Shown piece by piece: positions 44,256-53,672 of a stretch of DNA of 64,000 nt; positions within the stretch are counted from its first letter, which is position 1, and every line of letters starts with the position of its first letter. The DNA comes from JAVBNA01 sp031551875 (GTDB lineage: Bacteria > Bacillota > Clostridia > Oscillospirales > Acutalibacteraceae), in assembly GCA_031551875.1 (NCBI GenBank), contig JAVBNA010000003.1, positions 1 through 64,000 on the forward strand, given 5' to 3'. The notes under the pieces were generated by a model, which saw nothing but the letters and a program-made list of their open reading frames with translations, had not been told where the DNA came from and searched no databases. The position numbers and the translations under genes are program-made.

Positions 44256-46520
44256 ATGTTAAAACTGAGGCGATATCTCAAGCCGTTTTTAGGGATTTTG
44301 CTGGTGGCGGTGATCCTGCTGTTCGGGCAGGCGCTGTGCGACCTCAACCTACCAAACTATATGTCAAATATTGTCAACGTCGGCATCCAGCAGAGCGGGG
44401 TCGAGGGGTCGGCGCCCGCGGCGATCAGCCAGAACGGCATGACGCTCATGCGCACCTTCATGTCCGATGAGGAGCAGGCGCTCGTGGACGGGGAATACGC
44501 CCTGCTGTCGGGCACGGACAAGGACCCGCAGGGAAAAACTGTGGGGGACGTGTATCCCAAAGCGGACGGGGAGCAGGTGTACGTCAGGAAGGGCGAGGCG
44601 TCGGATGAAGCGCTGGGCACTGCCTTCGGCAACGCGGCCTGGACGTTTGTACAGTACATGAAGAGAGCGGCCGCCGAGCATCCCGAGATGATGCCCGGCG
44701 GCACGGATCAGGCGGGCGAGCTGCCTGAGAAGAGCGGCGCGTCGGGGCTGACCGAGAACAATGTTGAAGATGCCTACAAGATGCTGCCCGCACTGACTCA
44801 GATCGATCGCGGTGAGATACTGGCGGCTCACGCCGAGGCGGTACAGGCGGATGAATCCTTCCGCAGCCAGAGCGCGACCGGCTTTGTCAAGTCCTTTTAC
44901 GAGGAGCTGGGTGTGGACATCGTGGCCGTACAGCGCAGCTATGTCCTGCGCACGGGGCTATGGATGCTGCTGATCGCGCTGGCGGGCGGCGTTGCGACCG
45001 TACTGGTCAGCCTGATCTCCTCCCGCGTGGCGGCGGGCGTGGCGCGAAACCTGCGCCGAGATCTCTTCCGCAAGGTGGAGAGCTTCTCGAATGCAGAGCT
45101 TGACCGTTTTTCCACCGCCTCCCTGATCACGCGCACCACCAACGACGTTACACAGGTTCAGATGGTGCTCCAGTTCGGCATCCGTATGATCTGCTACGCC
45201 CCCATCATGGGCGTGGGCGGCGTCCTGATGGCGATGAGCAAGTCGGCTTCCATGAGCTGGATGCTGGCGATGGCGGTGGTTGTCCTGCTGGGCATCGTGT
45301 TTGTGATCTTCTCGATTGCCATGCCCAAGTTCAAATCACTGCAAAAACTGGTGGATAAGCTCAACCTGGTCTCCCGTGAGTCGCTGTCCGGCCTGATGGT
45401 CATCCGCGCCTTTGGCACGCAGAAGCACGAGCAGGAGCGCTTTGATGACGCCAACCAGGATCTGACCAAAACCAACCGCTTTGTCAACCGGGTGATGGTG
45501 TTCATGATGCCGGTCATGATGCTCATTATGAACGGCATGACCATCCTGGTTGTATGGGTGGGCGCCCATCAGATTTCATCGGGCGGCATGCAGGTCGGGG
45601 ACATGATGGCCTTTATCCAGTATGCCATGCAGGTCATTATGAGCTTCCTGATGATCTCCATGATGTTCATTTTCGTCCCCCGCGCGTCGGTGTCGGCCGA
45701 ACGCATCAACGAGGTGCTTACGACCGAGGTGTCCATCCATGATCCTGAGACGCCCAAAACCTTTGACGGCGCACAGACCGGCGTGGTGGAGTTCAAAAAT
45801 GTGCGCTTCCGCTATGAGGAGGCGGACGAGGACGTCCTGGAGGACATCTCCTTTGTCACAAAGCCGGGGGAAACCACCGCGATCATAGGCGCGACCGGCT
45901 CTGGCAAATCCACCGTGGTCAACCTGATCATGCGCTTTTACGATGTGACCGGCGGGCAGGTGCTGGTGGACGGCCGCGACATCCGCGAGGTGTCCCAGAC
46001 GGCGCTGCGCGACCGCATCGGTTATGTGCCCCAGAAGGGCGTGCTGCTGTCGGGCACGATTGAGGAAAACCTCAAGTACGGGAATCCCGACATCTCTGAC
46101 GAGCTGATGCGCGAGAGCGCGGCGGTGGCGCAGGCGGCAAACTTCATTGAAGAAAAGGCCGAGGGTTATGGTTACGAGGTGGCGCAGGGCGGCACCAATG
46201 TTTCGGGCGGGCAGAGACAGCGGCTTTCGATCGCCCGCGCGCTGGCCAAGGAGCCGGAGATCTATATCTTTGACGACAGCTTTTCGGCGCTCGACTATAA
46301 AACCGACGCGACACTGCGCAAAGCGCTGTACAAAAGGACGCGCAACAGCACGACTATCATCATTTCCCAGCGTGTCAGCACGATCATGCAGGCCGAGCAG
46401 ATTCTGGTGATGGACGATGGGAAAATTGTCGGGCGCGGCACCCATAAGGAGCTTCTCAAAGCCTGTCCGAAATACTATGAGTTCGCCTCGTCGCAGCTCG
46501 CAAAGGAGGAATTGGCATGA
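44256..46520 (+). CDS. ABC exporter subunit with large external loop
   Basis: A 754-aa fused membrane/ATPase subunit. After the first membrane helix there is an external insert of about 170 residues (about 35-215), then the remaining helices, then the ATPase: GATGSGKST, NVSGGQRQRLSI and IYIFDDSFSALD. The Walker B catalytic Glu is replaced by Asp, marking a degenerate site. It overlaps the next gene by 4 nt. With its partner it forms a heterodimeric exporter of drugs, peptides or lipids; the substrate is unknown. Confidence 0.92.
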   Translation: MLKLRRYLKPFLGILLVAVILLFGQALCDLNLPNYMSNIVNVGIQQSGVEGSAPAAISQNGMTLMRTFMSDEEQALVDGEYALLSGTDKDPQGKTVGDVYPKADGEQVYVRKGEASDEALGTAFGNAAWTFVQYMKRAAAEHPEMMPGGTDQAGELPEKSGASGLTENNVEDAYKMLPALTQIDRGEILAAHAEAVQADESFRSQSATGFVKSFYEELGVDIVAVQRSYVLRTGLWMLLIALAGGVATVLVSLISSRVAAGVARNLRRDLFRKVESFSNAELDRFSTASLITRTTNDVTQVQMVLQFGIRMICYAPIMGVGGVLMAMSKSASMSWMLAMAVVVLLGIVFVIFSIAMPKFKSLQKLVDKLNLVSRESLSGLMVIRAFGTQKHEQERFDDANQDLTKTNRFVNRVMVFMMPVMMLIMNGMTILVVWVGAHQISSGGMQVGDMMAFIQYAMQVIMSFLMISMMFIFVPRASVSAERINEVLTTEVSIHDPETPKTFDGAQTGVVEFKNVRFRYEEADEDVLEDISFVTKPGETTAIIGATGSGKSTVVNLIMRFYDVTGGQVLVDGRDIREVSQTALRDRIGYVPQKGVLLSGTIEENLKYGNPDISDELMRESAAVAQAANFIEEKAEGYGYEVAQGGTNVSGGQRQRLSIARALAKEPEIYIFDDSFSALDYKTDATLRKALYKRTRNSTTIIISQRVSTIMQAEQILVMDDGKIVGRGTHKELLKACPKYYEFASSQLAKEELA

Positions 46521-48421
46521 GTGAAAGCAGAAACACGGTGCCGCGCCGCCGCGGCCCCATGGGCGGGCACGGCCCCGGCGGGCATATGGCGATGCCGGGC
46601 GAAAAGGCCAAGGATTTTAAGGGAACGCTCAAAAAGCTCATCGCCTATATCGGACGGTACAAATGGACGGTGGTCTTTGTATTCGTGCTCGCGGTCCTGT
46701 CTACGGTCTTCATGATCCTTGGGCCCCGGATCCTCGGGCAGGCGACCGACGAGCTGTTCAAGGGCATTTTGGGCGCAGTGACCGGCACCGGCGCGGGCAT
46801 CAATTTTGCTGCCATCGGGGAGATCCTGATGTGGCTGCTGGGGATGTATGTCATCAGCGCAGGTTTTTCCTACCTGCAGGGCTATATCATGACCGGCGTG
46901 ACCATGAAGGTGACCTACCAGCTGCGCCGGGACATCGACCATAAGATTCACCGCCTGCCGCTGGGCTACTACGACACAACCACCCACGGCGAGGTGCTCT
47001 CCCGCATCACCAACGACGTCGACACGGTCAGCCAGAGCCTCAACCAGAGCCTGACCCAGATCATCACCTCGGTCACCAGCATTATAGGCATCCTGATCAT
47101 GATGCTGACAATCAGCTGGCAGCTGACGCTGGTAGCGCTGCTCATCATCCCCATCTCGCTCATTTTTGTCACGGTGATCGTCAAAAAGTCGCAGAAGCAC
47201 TTTGTGCGCCAGCAAAAGTATCTCGGTAAGGTCAACGGGCAGGTTGAGGAGATGTACGGCAGCCACGTGATCGTCAAGGCGTTCAACGGGGAAGAGCGAG
47301 CCACGACTGAGTTTGAAAAGAACAATGAAAAGCTCTATCAGTCGGCGTGGAAGTCGAACTTCATGTCGGGGCTCATGATGCCGGTCACCGGCTTCATCGG
47401 CAACCTCGGCTATGTGGGCGTGGTCATTCTGGGCGGCTATTACGCCGCAACCGGCGTGATGACGGTGGGCGGAATCCAGTCCTTTATCCAGTATGTCCGC
47501 TCCTTCACCCAGCCCATCTCCCAGATCTCCCAGATCAGCAACGTGCTCCAGCAGACCATGGCGGCCAGTGAGCGCGTCTTTGAATTCCTCGGCGAGGAGG
47601 AAGAGGTGTCCGAGAAAGAAAACGCGCTGTCGGTCTGGCACGGCGCGGGCAAAGCGCCCGAGGGCTATGTGCCGTCCGATGCGGGGGTTGCGTTTGAAAA
47701 CGTCAGCTTCGGCTATAAGGCGGATAAAACAATCATTCACCATTTCAGCGCCGACATAAAGCCCGGCCAGAAGGTGGCCATCATCGGTCCGACCGGCGCG
47801 GGCAAGACCACGATTGTCAAGCTGCTCATGCGGTTTTATGACGTAAACGGCGGCGCAATCAAAATCGGCGGGCGCGACATCCGCGACTTTAAGCGCGACG
47901 AGCTACGCTCCATGTTCGGTATGGTGCTCCAGGATACATGGCTTTTCAACGGCACGGTGGCCGACAACATCCGGTACGGCAAGCTGGACGCGACCAAAGA
48001 GGAGATCGCCGCCGCGGCCAAAGCCGCCCAGGTGGACCACTTTGTGCACACCCTGCCCGGCGGGTATAAAATGGTGCTCAACGAGGAGGCGGGCAATGTT
48101 TCGGGGGGGCAGAAGCAGCTACTGACCATCGCCCGTGCAATCCTTGCCGACCCGGATATCCTGATCCTCGACGAAGCGACCTCCAGCGTCGACACCAGCA
48201 CCGAGGTGCTCATCCAGAAGGCGCTTGACAACCTGATGAAGGGGCGTACCAGCTTTGTCATCGCCCACCGTCTGTCCACCATCCGCAACGCCGACCTGAT
48301 CCTCGTGATGCGTGACGGCGACATCGTGGAGCAGGGCAACCACGAAGAGCTGATGGCCAAAAACGGCTTCTATACCCAGCTGTACAACAGCCAGTTTGAC
48401 CGTACAAGCGAACCGGCGTAA
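46517..48421 (+). CDS. ABC exporter subunit with canonical ATPase site
   Basis: A 634-aa half-exporter: a Gly/Pro-rich cytoplasmic start (RRRGPMGGHGPGGH), six membrane helices, ATPase with GPTGAGKTTIVK, NVSGGQKQLLTI and ILILDEATSSVD (catalytic Glu present). The start overlaps the previous stop. It supplies the intact catalytic residue for the pair. Confidence 0.93.
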   Translation: MSESRNTVPRRRGPMGGHGPGGHMAMPGEKAKDFKGTLKKLIAYIGRYKWTVVFVFVLAVLSTVFMILGPRILGQATDELFKGILGAVTGTGAGINFAAIGEILMWLLGMYVISAGFSYLQGYIMTGVTMKVTYQLRRDIDHKIHRLPLGYYDTTTHGEVLSRITNDVDTVSQSLNQSLTQIITSVTSIIGILIMMLTISWQLTLVALLIIPISLIFVTVIVKKSQKHFVRQQKYLGKVNGQVEEMYGSHVIVKAFNGEERATTEFEKNNEKLYQSAWKSNFMSGLMMPVTGFIGNLGYVGVVILGGYYAATGVMTVGGIQSFIQYVRSFTQPISQISQISNVLQQTMAASERVFEFLGEEEEVSEKENALSVWHGAGKAPEGYVPSDAGVAFENVSFGYKADKTIIHHFSADIKPGQKVAIIGPTGAGKTTIVKLLMRFYDVNGGAIKIGGRDIRDFKRDELRSMFGMVLQDTWLFNGTVADNIRYGKLDATKEEIAAAAKAAQVDHFVHTLPGGYKMVLNEEAGNVSGGQKQLLTIARAILADPDILILDEATSSVDTSTEVLIQKALDNLMKGRTSFVIAHRLSTIRNADLILVMRDGDIVEQGNHEELMAKNGFYTQLYNSQFDRTSEPA

Positions 48422-48441
48422 GACGGGACGCTTCCTCTGTA

Positions 48442-48480
48442 AAAATCCCGGCGGCGGCATCACGCCGCAGCCGGGATTTT
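48442..48480 (+). terminator. terminator of the marR-ABC operon
   Basis: AAAATCCCGGC (48442-48452) with GCCGGGATTTT (48470-48480) and an inner GCGGC/GCCGC pair. Confidence 0.85.
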
Positions 48481-48527
48481 CTGCAAAGGGATGTACAGGA
48501 AATTGTCGGCAAATGGGCAAAAAAGGG

Positions 48528-48556
48528 TTGACAAGAGGATTTGGATTGGGTATAAT
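48528..48556 (+). promoter_or_regulatory. tRNA operon promoter, perfect consensus
   Basis: TTGACA (48528-48533) and TATAAT (48551-48556) with a 17-nt spacer, 34 nt before tRNA-Asp. Confidence 0.88.
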
Positions 48557-48590
48557 ACCAAAGATGCGTTGTACAAGACGCAGGAAAAAT

Positions 48591-48667
48591 GGCCCGGTAG
48601 TTCAGTTGGTTAGAACGCTAGCCTGTCACGCTAGAGGTCGTCGGTTCGAGCCCGATCCGGGTCGCCA
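48591..48667 (+). tRNA. tRNA-Asp (anticodon GTC)
   Basis: 77 nt including an encoded CCA. Acceptor GGCCCGG with CCGGGTC (one G-T pair), anticodon stem CTAGC/GCTAG around CTGTCAC, T-arm GGTTCGAGCCC. Confidence 0.97.
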
Positions 48668-48702
48668 TTTTTTATTCATTCGGAAGATTTACAAATAAAT
48701 AT

Positions 48703-48778
48703 GCTTCTATAGCTCAGATGGTAGAGCGCGCCCTTGGTAAGGGCGAGGTCAGCAGTTCAAATCTGCTTAGAAGCTCCA
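48703..48778 (+). tRNA. tRNA-Thr (anticodon GGT)
   Basis: 76 nt including an encoded CCA. Acceptor GCTTCTA/TAGAAGC, anticodon stem CGCCC/GGGCG around TTGGTAA, T-arm AGTTCAAATCT. Cotranscribed with tRNA-Asp. Confidence 0.97.
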
Positions 48779-48781
48779 AAG

Positions 48782-48816
48782 AAAAACCCTTGCGGGCCAT
48801 CGCCTGCAAGGGTTTT
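48782..48816 (+). terminator. tRNA operon terminator
   Basis: AAAAACCCTTGC (48782-48793) pairs with GCAAGGGTTTTT (48805-48816). Confidence 0.9.
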
Positions 48817-48863
48817 TGGTATTTTTCTGTCACATTTCATTTTACAATGCAAGGTTCAACTAT

Positions 48864-49019
48864 ATGAAGCCGGGCAGCCTTCGAAAAGAAGATTACGAAT
48901 ATATCCGGCAAGACACTTGCGGTATTTTTATCCTTACAGAACCACTTGTCGGCTCAATGACATACTCCGACATGGAAAATAAAAGTGCCGCAAGTTGGAT
49001 GGTTGGCAATAACCTATAA
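48864..49019 (+). CDS. doubtful small ORF after the tRNAs
   Basis: A 51-codon frame beginning MKPGSLRKEDYEYIRQD. It has a poor ribosome site and no recognised family. Codon use is A+T-richer than neighbouring genes. It may be a remnant of a larger gene or chance. Listed because nothing else fills this stretch. Confidence 0.25.
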   Translation: MKPGSLRKEDYEYIRQDTCGIFILTEPLVGSMTYSDMENKSAASWMVGNNL

Positions 49020-49276
49020 AAACATTTTAAAAAGTTTATAAAATTTGTGTATGGCAATTATTGTAAGTGGTGGGATATAATAGATGAGTAAGTTTGTTAT
49101 CTTGTTAGACGAATATCGGGCCGTCAAAAACTGACACACACCGACACAGGAAGTCAAGATGATTGAGTAGCCGGTATTTCGCCGATATCGAAACCCCTGT
49201 GCACGGTAAAGGGTGCTCTGAACGCGGCGCTCCCCCGTCCGGCATACGCGGGACAAGCGATCATGTTCGACATAGT

Positions 49277-49290
49277 GTTAAACGTTTAAC
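49277..49290. promoter_or_regulatory. LacI-type palindromic operator
   Basis: GTTAAACGTTTAAC, a perfect 14-bp palindrome with central CG, typical of LacI/GalR-family and related carbon-control sites. It lies 307 nt before the GH3 start, so it probably governs the glycosidase locus. Confidence 0.6.
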
Positions 49291-49303
49291 TGTCAGGAGA
49301 AAT

Positions 49304-49331
49304 GGGGCATCGGATTTCCGCACGATGCCCC
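49304..49331 (+). other. hairpin in the GH3 leader
   Basis: GGGGCATCG (49304-49312) pairs with CGATGCCCC (49323-49331) and is followed by CTTTCAT. It resembles a weak terminator or attenuator downstream of the operator. Confidence 0.5.
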
Positions 49332-49370
49332 CTTTCATATAATTGCATAGCGGACCCTTGACAAATTTTG

Positions 49371-49427
49371 AGAGAGGAGGAAAAGGGAGCGAAAAGGTTG
49401 GGAGAGGAGGAAAAAGGAACGAAAAGA
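49371..49427 (+). repeat. purine-rich 30-nt direct repeat
   Basis: Two copies, 49371-49397 and 49401-49427, share GAGAGGAGGAAAA-GG-A-CGAAAAG with few changes and a 30-nt period. They are almost pure purine on the plus strand. Confidence 0.7.
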
Positions 49428-49596
49428 AAGAGAAACAGGTAGAGGCTCTCACGTTGCGTGCGAACCGGTTTCGTGGCTGTCCGGCCGGTGGGGCGCGCAG
49501 TGTGACAGGTATCACCAGAGAGAAAAATGGCTTCCGGACAGCAAAACAATAATGGGGAATCATGAAGAATAATGGAGAGTAATGGAGGAGATTTTA

Positions 49597-52500
49597 GTGT
49601 CTTTTAGGAGAATTGGAAAGATTTTTATCGTTCTGGTGCTGACGCTGACGCTGATCGGCAGCGTGGCGGCCATCTCGGTCCAGGCGGCTCTGGATACGGC
49701 GATACCCGCCCCATCAGGTGCGTCTCTTGACACCAACCGTATTAGTCTGCGCGTCACACACACTTGGCTCACGGCGGCCAACTACACGAGATGGACGACC
49801 GATTATGTCGGTACCGACGCCCTGTCGCTCTGGTATACCACGGACGGTACCGATCCTTATAAGGAAAACTCGAGCGCCATCAGAATGCGGATCAATCCCG
49901 CAGTCACCAGCGCAGGCGCACTGGCCGCCCCGCGTGCCTATCTGCTTGACTATAAGGGCGGCACGACCTACAAATTCATCTGCTATAACGGCGAAAACTG
50001 GAGCAATATTTATACATATACCACGGCGATGAACGCCCCTAGGCTTCAGATCGACAATAACATCGATCCGGCCAAAACCAACAATGTTCTGCGTCAGACC
50101 AGCGGTCTCTATAAGAGAAGCGACGTCGCGGGCGGCATCAAGCTGTTCTCCGACTCGGCCGGCGCGGTCATCTACTATCAGACGGCGCCCTGTATTTGGG
50201 ATCCGGCGAAGTCTGAATTTACGGCTTCGGCGGTTGACAGTGTAAACGCCGCTGAATTGCAATCCGGCGGTACGGTCTACACGGCGCCCATCTCGGCGGC
50301 TGGACTGGATCAGACCAACGCGATCGCGATCCGAGCCACAGCGGTCAAGACCGGCGTGACCGCCGCGAACCCGGTTACCTTCAAGGTTCGTGTGGCCGAG
50401 GATGCGGACTTCCTCACACTGAAAGCCGACAGGGACGGAAATCTGCTGGTCAATCTCGACGGCTTCATCGCCCAACTCACCGTGGAAGAGAAACTCATGC
50501 TGTTAGGCGGCGTGGGCGGCGACCCCATCTGGCTGCAGAACGGCTATAACTATCCCATCGAGAGCAACAACGACGGTATTCTCCGCACCGGTGGTCCGGC
50601 CGGCGGAACGCCCGCTCTGCCTCGCTTCAACATTCCCTCCACCGCGTTGGCCGATGGCCCTGCCGGCGTCCGTATGTGGAAGAATGCCACCATCTGGATG
50701 GCTCCCGCAGGCATCGGCGCGTCCTGGAACGCGGAACTGGCCACCAAGGTCGGTGCGCGTTACGCGGCGGAAGCCAAGCATTACGCGATTGACTATGTAT
50801 TGGGCCCTGGTATCAACAATCAGCGCAACCCCCTCTCCGGCCGTAATTTCGAGTATTATTCCGAAGATCCCTACGTCGGCGGTTACACCGCGGCTGCGCA
50901 GGTCAGAGGCATGCAGGCCAACGGCCTGGCCGCAACGATCAAGCACTTTGCCGCCAACGACTATGAGACGGGCCGCAACAACAACGCCTATGCAACCGAG
51001 CGCGCCCTGCGCGAGATCTATTTGCGCGCTTTTGAGATCGCAGTCAAGGAAGGCAATCCGCGGACTCTCATGACCGGCTACAACGGAATCAACTCGGTTG
51101 CCACCGCGCGCAACCCCTGGCTGACCACACAGGTTCTTCGCGAAGAGTGGGGCTTCACAGGCTTCACCATGACCGACTGGGGCGGAGACTCCGGAACGGC
51201 AGCGCTGGAAGCTCAGAATGATATGGCCCAGAGCGGCGCCCGTACGTTAAGCACCTATCAAACCTGGCTGAATGACGCGACCAACGGCGCCCGCAATATG
51301 GGTTACCTGAACCGCAGCGTCAAAAACGTCCTGCGTGTTCTCGTGAAATCCTTCGCCTTCCAGGGCGAATACGGCGTTCTCAAACCTGACGGCACCTATG
51401 CTGACGGCGTTAAAGTGGACGGCACCCCGACGGTCGGACTGACCAACGAAGACATCGGAAGCCGTCATCTCCAGTTCGGCAGCTCGCAGGTTCAGAAGGA
51501 TTCGCGTGTTGTCAACAAACAGGTAGCTGACGAAGCCATTACCCTTTTGGCAAACAAAAACAATGTGCTTCCGCTCAAGGGCACCGAAAAAATCGCCATG
51601 GTCACCAGCCGGAAAGCCTGGCAGGAATTCTTTAACCTGAGATGGTACGGCGACAGCGCCTCAATCGGCGATGTGGTCATTCAGGGCACCGGCAGCGCCC
51701 AGGTGCGTTTCAACAACAGCACTGAGGACTATGCGCTGACACTGCGTGAAGCTCTGATCAACCGCGGCTTTGACGTGGTGGACTGGCAGATCGACTTTGG
51801 TGCGCTCGGCAACAACAACCAGGCGTTTATGGACGCGTTCAACAACAACCCGCCGAAGCAGGGCGGTAAAAAGTATATCTTTAGCGAAGAAATGGCCAAA
51901 GGCGCGACAGCAGAAACCGCCGCTTACAATGCGGCAAACGCCCTGCCGCTCGCGACCGCGAAAGCCAACGCGGAATCCGCAGCCGCAGCCGCAGCCGCAT
52001 CGGCCGACGTCGGTATCTTCGTGATATCGCGTATTTCGGGCGAAGGCGCGGACGTAACGTCGGCGCTGTTCAGCATGGAAGCCAAAGAGCTTCTCGTATA
52101 CGACGCCTACGAGAAGGCGTTCCACGCCGCAGGCAAGCCCCTCATCGTGCTGATCAACGTTGGCGGCACCACAAGCACCACAGCCTACAGAGGCGCGACC
52201 CTGACCATTGGCTCGGGCGCGAATGCGGTCACGGCGACCACTGACGGCGCTGACGCCATCTTGGACATCTGGAATCCCGGAAGCGCCGGCACCGAGGCCA
52301 TCGCGGACATCTTTAAGGGCGCGGTCAATCCGTCCGGTAAACTGGCTCAGACTTTCCCGGTCAACTTCAATGACAGCCCCTCCGTGTATATGTTCGCCGA
52401 AACGAACACGATACGGCAGGCGCTGGGCCTGAGCGCTTATCCCGGCAACGGCTATAACAATGCCGCCTACTATGCCGACGGCGTATATGTTGGCTATCGT

Positions 52501-53586
52501 TTCTATGAATCCCGTCCGGAAAATTATGAAACCATGGTCGCCTATCCCTTCGGCTACGGCTTGAGCTACACCAAGTTTGAGTATAGCGACCTCAAGCTCG
52601 ACAAAAAAGTGATTACCGACAAGAACGGCACCATCACCGCGACCGTCAAGGTCAAAAATGTCGGCAACATGGCTGGTAAAGAGGTTGTTCAGCTGTACCT
52701 CAGCGCCAGCACGTGGGAGAAGGAAGGCCGTCCGAAGAACGACCTGCGCGCCTATGGCAAAACCAAGCTGCTTGCGCCCGACGAGTCGGAGACCATTACG
52801 CTGACCATCAAATACGATGATCTGACCTACTTTGACGATGGCAATCCGAGCGGTATGATCCCCACCAACTACAATGCTACTACGAATCCTCCTGTCTATG
52901 GACAGGGCGAAGGCTGGACGGTTGCCGACGGTACCGTATTCACCGTAACGGTTCGCACCAACGGCAGCGACGCCGACAAGCCCAATCAGCCGATCAAAGG
53001 TCTTACAGGCACCTTTGCTTACTTTGATCCTTACGGCGAGTGCAGCGTAAAAGCAGGCGAAACCGTCACAGTTCCGATTACCATCAAGAACTGCCAGAAC
53101 TTTGCCGGCATGAACGGCGTGATCAAATATGACAGCAGTGTTCTGACCCTCGACTCCATCACAGCCAAAAAGGGTTTTATCCTTGAGAAAAAGGACGACG
53201 CTTTTGCCGTCGTTACTCCGGGCGGCGCGGGCCTGAATGGCGATGTTGTGATTGGTTATGCCATCTTCACTGCGGCGGCCGACATCCTGGACGATGTTAC
53301 GACCTATGTGTCCTTCCCGCAGGATCAGATCGTTGCCTTTGACGCGAACGGCGATGCAGCGACCGTGTCCGGCGGAACGATTTCCGTCACGATTGAAGGG
53401 CCGGCTCCGATGATTGGCGACGTCAATCTGGACAGCGAAGTCGATGTGGCCGACGCCATCCTGCTGATGCAGTACCTTGCGGGCAGCAGAGAACTCACCC
53501 CCCGCCAGCTCAAGGCGGCCGATGCCAACAAGGATGGCAAGGTCAATGTCGGCGACGTGACCATCATTATGCAGATGTGCCTGTGA
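49597..53586 (+). CDS. secreted GH3 beta-glycosidase with cohesin-like domain and dockerin
   Basis: A 1329-aa exported enzyme. Order: signal peptide (about 1-32); a chitobiase-C-like beta domain (about 40-260, with YTTDGTDPY and IAIRATAVKTG); GH3 N-terminal barrel (about 275-590) with nucleophile Asp527 in TMTDWGG; GH3 C-terminal domain (about 640-945) with ISGEGADVT, likely acid/base Glu; FnIII-like domain; cohesin-like domain (about 1143-1265, KAGETVTVPITI, IKYDSSVLTLDSI); dockerin (1274-1329) with two calcium loops, DVNLDSEVDVAD and DANKDGKVNVGD. It probably removes glucose, xylose or related sugars from glycan ends. The GTG at 49597 is chosen because GGAGGAG lies 6 nt upstream. Confidence 0.9.
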   Translation: MSFRRIGKIFIVLVLTLTLIGSVAAISVQAALDTAIPAPSGASLDTNRISLRVTHTWLTAANYTRWTTDYVGTDALSLWYTTDGTDPYKENSSAIRMRINPAVTSAGALAAPRAYLLDYKGGTTYKFICYNGENWSNIYTYTTAMNAPRLQIDNNIDPAKTNNVLRQTSGLYKRSDVAGGIKLFSDSAGAVIYYQTAPCIWDPAKSEFTASAVDSVNAAELQSGGTVYTAPISAAGLDQTNAIAIRATAVKTGVTAANPVTFKVRVAEDADFLTLKADRDGNLLVNLDGFIAQLTVEEKLMLLGGVGGDPIWLQNGYNYPIESNNDGILRTGGPAGGTPALPRFNIPSTALADGPAGVRMWKNATIWMAPAGIGASWNAELATKVGARYAAEAKHYAIDYVLGPGINNQRNPLSGRNFEYYSEDPYVGGYTAAAQVRGMQANGLAATIKHFAANDYETGRNNNAYATERALREIYLRAFEIAVKEGNPRTLMTGYNGINSVATARNPWLTTQVLREEWGFTGFTMTDWGGDSGTAALEAQNDMAQSGARTLSTYQTWLNDATNGARNMGYLNRSVKNVLRVLVKSFAFQGEYGVLKPDGTYADGVKVDGTPTVGLTNEDIGSRHLQFGSSQVQKDSRVVNKQVADEAITLLANKNNVLPLKGTEKIAMVTSRKAWQEFFNLRWYGDSASIGDVVIQGTGSAQVRFNNSTEDYALTLREALINRGFDVVDWQIDFGALGNNNQAFMDAFNNNPPKQGGKKYIFSEEMAKGATAETAAYNAANALPLATAKANAESAAAAAAASADVGIFVISRISGEGADVTSALFSMEAKELLVYDAYEKAFHAAGKPLIVLINVGGTTSTTAYRGATLTIGSGANAVTATTDGADAILDIWNPGSAGTEAIADIFKGAVNPSGKLAQTFPVNFNDSPSVYMFAETNTIRQALGLSAYPGNGYNNAAYYADGVYVGYRFYESRPENYETMVAYPFGYGLSYTKFEYSDLKLDKKVITDKNGTITATVKVKNVGNMAGKEVVQLYLSASTWEKEGRPKNDLRAYGKTKLLAPDESETITLTIKYDDLTYFDDGNPSGMIPTNYNATTNPPVYGQGEGWTVADGTVFTVTVRTNGSDADKPNQPIKGLTGTFAYFDPYGECSVKAGETVTVPITIKNCQNFAGMNGVIKYDSSVLTLDSITAKKGFILEKKDDAFAVVTPGGAGLNGDVVIGYAIFTAAADILDDVTTYVSFPQDQIVAFDANGDAATVSGGTISVTIEGPAPMIGDVNLDSEVDVADAILLMQYLAGSRELTPRQLKAADANKDGKVNVGDVTIIMQMCL

Positions 53587-53618
53587 TTCGATTACAGACA
53601 ACAGAGAACCGATGAGAA

Positions 53619-53656
53619 GAACCGGCGGCCTTGAAACAGGCCGCCGGTTCTCTTTT
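53619..53656 (+). terminator. GH3 gene terminator
   Basis: GAACCGGCGGCC (53619-53630) pairs with GGCCGCCGGTTC (53639-53650), then TCTTTT. The GH3 gene is thus a separate unit from the next GH2 gene. Confidence 0.9.
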
Positions 53657-53672
53657 CCGATCATAGTTCATA

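Larger units (their letters stand above)
49020..49596. other. gene-free regulatory region before the GH3 gene
   Basis: About 580 nt without a credible gene. It holds an A+T-rich part (49020-49130) with TATAAT at about 49076, a palindrome at 49277-49290, a hairpin at 49304-49331 and a purine-rich direct repeat at 49371-49427. I see no known riboswitch. Confidence 0.6.

Noticed and set aside
48782..49019. Possible mobile-element remnant after the tRNA genes
   Set aside because: No integrase, transposase or duplicated tRNA end was found; only a doubtful 51-codon frame.
51661..53664. A 667-codon frame antisense to the GH3 gene
   Set aside because: Antisense artefact; the opposite strand has a complete multi-domain enzyme.
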